This document shows, in pieces, positions 14,801-16,801 of a stretch of 16,801 nucleotides of DNA. This DNA comes from DATLYB01 sp964502525. Its GTDB lineage: Bacteria; Bacteroidota; Bacteroidia; Chitinophagales; CAIOSU01. The translations under genes were made by a program, and so were the position numbers. Positions within the stretch are counted from its first letter, which is position 1, and every line of letters starts with the position of its first letter. Below the pieces are notes generated by a model that was not told the DNA's origin, did not search any database, and saw only the letters and a program-made list of their open reading frames with translations. The stretch covers positions 1 to 16,801 of the forward strand of contig CAZCXH010000109.1 in NCBI GenBank assembly GCA_964502525.1. The letters are read 5' to 3'.

Positions 14801-16801
14801 CTTAATTCCGGGCGCAACGAAAACTTTCACTGTAACATTTAATCCTTCCGATGCTGGAACGAGAACTGCCACAATGAATGTCTCCAACACCGGCATGAAT
14901 GCTACCTTGAGCATTCCGTTAATGGGAACCGGTTCTTCCACCGTAGAACCCTGCGGATATTTTGTTGAGCAGAATGGATTGCTGGTAATGGAGGTTGAAT
15001 CGGAGAAGCCCTCCGGCTACTGGACTCCCGGCACAGGTATTCCAAATTATACAGGCGATGATTATTACACGTGGATGGGACCGAATTTCTTTTTTGAAAA
15101 AGGCAACGGTTTGCTGCGCTATGAATTCAAGATTGAGCACCCGGGAAAATACCGTTTCAAGCTGCGCTCGCGCCACCCGGGTCCCGACCCTGCTCACTTT
15201 AACGACATCTGGGTGCGCTTCCCCGACCATGGCGCTACATTTGAAAAGAACGGACAAGTGATGCAGGAATCAGGAACCGGATGGTGGATTTTGTCAATGG
15301 CGAATGCTGATGTGTGGACTTACAACAGTTGGGGACTTCGTTCCACCTTTTGGGAAATTTATGTTGAATTTAAAGACCCGGGAATCTATTATGTTGACCT
15401 TTCCGGTCGTGTTGAAAATTTCAGCATTGACAGGATGGTGCTGTACAAACCCGACCAATACACCGAATGGCAGGCTTGCGGTTCGAACCCCCCGCAGTCG
15501 CCCTGGGAAGATTGCCCTGCAACGCCTTACACCTGGTACCGCGATAAAGATTTGGATGACTATGGCAACCCCAACGATACAGTGCTGGCAGTTACCAAGC
15601 CGGGCGCAGGCTGGATTTGGAACAATGAAGATTGCGATGATAACCAGCCTACCATTTATCCCGGTGCTCCGGAAATTCTTGACGGGCGCGACAACGACTG
15701 TGATGGCATTGTAGATGAAGGCGCTTTGCTGAATGCGCTGAGCATCAACTGCGGTGGCTCGGCTTACACTGCGCTCAACGGAGATGTGTTTGAGTCAGAC
15801 AGGCTGTATTCGCCACCCAGCAGTTCGGTGAAATTCTATAACAACTCCGGAGATATTTTAAACACCGATGACGACCAACTCTATAAATCTGAACGTGCTA
15901 ACAGCCAATACACCACCACGTTCAGCTACAACTTGAAAGTTACGCCCAACAAATATTATAAAGTAACGCTCTACTTCGCGGAGCTTCAGGTGACGAATCC
16001 GGGCGACCGCGTATTCAACGTAACCTTGGAGGACAGCATGACGCTGAATAATTTCGACATACTCGCCACTGCAGGCTACAAAACTGCTTACTCTTATACT
16101 GCTTATGTCTATGTGCGCGACACAGTGCTGAACATCAAATTCATTGATGTGGTTGGCAAAGCAAAAATCAACGCGATTAAAGCATCGCTTCAGCCTAATG
16201 TGCCGCCAACATTTACATTGAGCGGACAAACAGCATTCAATGAAGATTTCGCAGGAACCAAATTGGTGAATTTAACTCCCGACCCAGTGCTTCCTCACGA
16301 AACGGGGCAAACTGTAACCTATTCCCTCTCACCACCTTCCGTTCCGTTTGCGAATATCTCCATCAACCCAACCACGGGACAAATCACGATTACCTCCGTA
16401 CTCAACGGGCGTGGCAACCAGGCAATCACAGTGATTGCCAATGACGGGCAATCGGAAAATAATATCGCTACAAAAACCTTCACGCTGAAAGTGTTCGGAG
16501 TGAATGACGCACCCGCATTTACGCTGAGCGGAGATGTAACGGCAAATATAAATTTCAGCGGAACAAGAACCGTTACCGTAACGCCCGGTCCCGTTCCCGC
16601 TGATGAGGTGGGGCAGGTGGTTACTTACTCGCTGTCGCCCGCATCGGTTGCATTTGCCAACGTGAGCATCAATTCATCCACAGGCGAAGTGAGCATCACT
16701 TCCGTTGCCAGCATGACGGGAACGCAACTCTTCACAGTTACCGCCAATGACGGGCAAGTATCCAACAATACTTATTCGAAAACTTTCACGCTAACGGTGC
16801 T
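11871..16801 (+). CDS. Giant mosaic surface protein: Kelch, choice-of-anchor D, malectin, MopE-like and cadherin-like domains; 3' end cut
   Basis: The frame is open from 11871 to the right edge (1643 complete codons). The signal peptide MGSSVKGTITLLFFLIVFNL, ending VSAQ, favours this ATG; the in-frame ATG at 11814 would add 19 charged residues. Domains in order: acidic thrombospondin-3-like segment with DDDLDGYSNGDE and DADDDNDGLSD (32-95); probable lectin-like beta sandwich (103-327); Kelch repeats (342-640); choice-of-anchor D (654-762); malectin-like with RINCAGQQF and YTVNLYFAEIADY (767-914); second choice-of-anchor D (919-1022); carbohydrate-binding-like with VMEVESEKPSGYW and GKYRFKLRSRHPG (1025-1194); MopE-like motif ending DGRDNDCDGIVDEG (1217-1285); second malectin-like with LSINCGGSAYT and VTLYFAEL (1290-1442); two cadherin-like repeats (1446 onward). 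Malectin and Kelch domains imply glycan or protein binding; no catalytic motif was seen. A sorting domain is expected beyond the window. Confidence 0.92.
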   Translation, partial: MGSSVKGTITLLFFLIVFNLSFSFVSAQTCPGDINSMVLDDDLDGYSNGDETQNGTDLCSSVSVPADFDADFLSDLLDADDDNDGLSDIVDKFAQDKDNGAATLIPAYYTFQNPNNGGIGNSGFTGLMNNGIDNYANLYAAGSVVIGDVNGKFTVNNIPTGDASGALNNQKNGFQFGVNSGAFPFDYVVSSRVMTPFSGSSLTDFRSMGLFIGTGDQDNYLKISCAANGGAGGVEVVKEVAGAAVSNMYSASIAGSSHINLFFTVNRAANTVQPSYSINGGAAVNAGPAIAVPASWLNNVLAVGVISTSRGTTPFSVSWDNIAVQPIAGNGQWQTINTNNTCVPRHDCGFVMVGSRPFLLGGHGVTTHYTENYTFSSKLWGTSGDVRDATPPEMIHHAQAVQIRGMIYMACGFTGSFPNDLPLSRVYIYDPAYNYWHSGREIPEDRRRGASASVVYNEKIYIIGGLTNGHTSGWTNYLDVFDPYTNTWTVLPDAPHERDHFQAVVHDGKIYCIGGRKTGFGGSTFAETVVPTDVYDIENQTWSTLPSPECDIPTPRAGASVALIGDEIFVIGGENDLQTAALNATEAFNVKTKTWRTVAGLNTGRQGTQAIVNNYAIYIVGGTSNRGESPDLNSMEVFYPYGQTTPTGTAYVRGTLQQLPSANVNFGQVAIGNTATKTITIKNSGGTQAMLIKSIHLAQNSLTYYSVSYPFPTPFALNPGDSIKIQVAFRPNSTGVINGTLYVSNTGISGDNTSFGLTGTGIIQQPALRINCAGQQFTTASSDVFSEDFFNQPGTSKISTAQPISGTADDVLYQTARAGSAFSYNIPVQNNTYTVNLYFAEIADYADAGTNVFDVNIESSTKISALDLFSTAGLNTAYTRTFTITVSDQMMNLDFIGSAGNASVSAIELIPAAVTQGVLTAVPMPLNFPETDINSNSAPITVTLTNTGTTSLTINSVSITGANASNFIHTYGVAATNLIPGATKTFTVTFNPSDAGTRTATMNVSNTGMNATLSIPLMGTGSSTVEPCGYFVEQNGLLVMEVESEKPSGYWTPGTGIPNYTGDDYYTWMGPNFFFEKGNGLLRYEFKIEHPGKYRFKLRSRHPGPDPAHFNDIWVRFPDHGATFEKNGQVMQESGTGWWILSMANADVWTYNSWGLRSTFWEIYVEFKDPGIYYVDLSGRVENFSIDRMVLYKPDQYTEWQACGSNPPQSPWEDCPATPYTWYRDKDLDDYGNPNDTVLAVTKPGAGWIWNNEDCDDNQPTIYPGAPEILDGRDNDCDGIVDEGALLNALSINCGGSAYTALNGDVFESDRLYSPPSSSVKFYNNSGDILNTDDDQLYKSERANSQYTTTFSYNLKVTPNKYYKVTLYFAELQVTNPGDRVFNVTLEDSMTLNNFDILATAGYKTAYSYTAYVYVRDTVLNIKFIDVVGKAKINAIKASLQPNVPPTFTLSGQTAFNEDFAGTKLVNLTPDPVLPHETGQTVTYSLSPPSVPFANISINPTTGQITITSVLNGRGNQAITVIANDGQSENNIATKTFTLKVFGVNDAPAFTLSGDVTANINFSGTRTVTVTPGPVPADEVGQVVTYSLSPASVAFANVSINSSTGEVSITSVASMTGTQLFTVTANDGQVSNNTYSKTFTLTV
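11905..11914 (+). repeat. T10 homopolymer inside signal-peptide coding region
   Basis: Ten consecutive T residues encode part of the hydrophobic core (LLFFL) of the signal peptide of the giant mosaic protein. Loss or gain of one base would move the frame and abolish the protein unless translation restarted downstream. The run is longer than any other homopolymer noticed in the window's coding DNA. Confidence 0.8.
12895..13790 (+). repeat. Kelch repeat region (five to six blades)
   Basis: Successive glycine-pair strands appear as FLLGGHG, YMACGF, IYIIGGL, IYCIGGR, IFVIGGE and IYIVGGT, each followed by a Y/F-D-P-x-x-x-x-W-type strand (YIYDPAYNYWH, DVFDPYTNTWT, DVYDIENQTWS, EAFNVKTKTWR). This is the Kelch signature of a six-bladed beta propeller. 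The second motif (MACG) lacks one glycine. Propellers of this type in secreted bacterial proteins usually bind partners or glycans. Confidence 0.9.
13830..14155 (+). other. Choice-of-anchor D (ASPM/Hydin-like) domain, first copy
   Basis: The encoded VNFGQVAIGNTATKTITIKN, later FALNPGDSIKIQVAFRP, then GTLYVSNTG and FGLTGTG give the usual order of an anchor-D domain: F-G-x-V-x-x-G, T-x-T-x-x-[IV]-x-N, L-x-P-G-x-x-x-x-[IV]-x-V-x-F-x-P and a final L-x-G-x-G. It is a beta-sandwich spacer. A second, better conserved copy follows the malectin domain. Confidence 0.85.
14169..14610 (+). other. Malectin-like domain, first copy
   Basis: The residues LRINCAGQQFTTASSDVF, then LYQTARAG, YTVNLYFAEIADYADAG, NVFDVNIE and VSAIELIP follow the malectin order: I-N-x-G-G at the start, Y-x-T-x-R, V-x-L-x-F-A-E, R/N-x-F-x-[VI] and a final A-I-E/K-[LI]. 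Malectin binds di-glucosylated glycans in eukaryotes; bacterial relatives are probably carbohydrate-binding. The opening glycine pair is AG rather than GG. Confidence 0.85.
14637..14935 (+). other. Choice-of-anchor D domain, second copy
   Basis: The residues LNFPETDINSNSAPITVTLT, then LTINSVSITGANASNF, NLIPGATKTFTVTFNPSDAG and LSIPLMGTG match the anchor-D pattern in full, including the G-x-x-x-x-[ND]-F element missing from the first copy. It separates the first malectin-like domain from the carbohydrate-binding-like domain. Confidence 0.88.
14943..15452 (+). other. Carbohydrate-binding-like domain (tentative)
   Basis: A segment of about 170 aa begins FVEQNGLLVMEVESEKPSGY. It contains YYTWMGPNFFFEKGNG, LRYEFKIEHPGKYRFKLRSR, IWVRFPDHGATFEKNGQV and FWEIYVEFKDPGIYYVDLSG, and ends FSIDRMVLYKPDQY. 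The opening E-x-E-x, the P-G-x-Y-x-[FV] strands and the closing F-x-I-D-R-[IM]-V-L strand resemble CBM6/CBM35-type domains and the C-terminal domains of putative secreted glycoside hydrolases. This is a resemblance, not a firm family call. Confidence 0.6.
15519..15725 (+). other. MopE-like putative metal-binding motif
   Basis: The residues YTWYRDKDLDDYGNPNDTVL, then NNEDCDDNQPTIYPGAPEIL and DGRDNDCDGIVDEG match the motif D-x-D-x-D-x-[WY]-G, D-C-[DN]-D-x-x-x-x-[VI]-x-P-G-A-x-E and D-[GN]-x-D-N-[DN]-C-[DN]-G-x-[VI]-D-E. In the family it is linked to calcium or copper binding in secreted bacterial proteins. Confidence 0.9.
15738..16197 (+). other. Malectin-like domain, second copy
   Basis: The residues LSINCGGSAYTALNGDVFES begin the domain, followed by QLYKSERANS, YYKVTLYFAELQVTNPGDRV, FNVTLED and KINAIKASL. 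The INCGG start and V-T-L-x-F-A-E strand are textbook malectin. It is closer to consensus than the first copy. Confidence 0.9.
16206..16801 (+). repeat. Cadherin-like / Ig-like tandem repeats, at least two units, running off the window
   Basis: Two units 306 bp apart (102 aa) share FTLSG, ETGQTVTYSLSPPSVPFANI versus EVGQVVTYSLSPASVAFANV, STGEVSITSV and TANDGQ; the junction VNDAP is typical of cadherin-like repeats in bacterial adhesins. The second unit is cut by the right edge, so the array may be longer. Close similarity between units suggests recent or homogenised amplification. Confidence 0.88.

Overview
The window looks like part of a Bacteroidota chromosome. Three very large genes encode secreted, multidomain surface proteins. 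One ends in a gliding-motility-associated C-terminal domain (type IX secretion, type B sorting) and another in a type A sorting domain with the SAYPNPF motif; both signals are typical of Bacteroidota. No housekeeping gene, rRNA, tRNA, CRISPR array or transposase was seen, so genus cannot be assigned.

Layout. Positions 1-5629 (minus strand) hold one uninterrupted reading frame of 1876 visible codons, cut by the left edge: a signal peptide, fifteen PKD repeats, seven further Ig-like repeats and the start of a CHU_C sorting domain. A divergent gap (about 5630-5909) separates it from a plus-strand gene at 5910-10787 (1625 aa). That gene has a duplicated von Willebrand A plus DUF11 module, two blocks of Dictyostelium-type CTDC cysteine repeats, two further beta-type domains and a type A sorting domain. 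Positions 10788-11870 are a small accessory patch: a non-coding gap, an orphan Phd/YefM-like antitoxin gene (11022-11234), and a reading frame with an in-frame stop that looks like decayed genes. From 11871 (or 11814) to the right edge runs a third giant open frame. It carries a calcium-binding acidic repeat, a probable lectin-like domain, Kelch repeats, two choice-of-anchor-D domains alternating with malectin-like domains, a carbohydrate-binding-like domain, a MopE-like metal-binding motif and cadherin-like repeats.

How the genes may work together (inference): the three giant products would cross the inner membrane by the Sec system and the outer membrane by the type IX system, and would be surface-attached or released. 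PKD, vWA, CTDC, Kelch and malectin modules suggest adhesion, calcium-stabilised stalks and glycan binding rather than catalysis; no enzyme active site was recognised. The most notable points are the domain mosaics of the second and third proteins, the internal duplication in the second, and a run of ten T residues inside the signal peptide of the third that could allow slippage. No entirely new system could be demonstrated from sequence alone.
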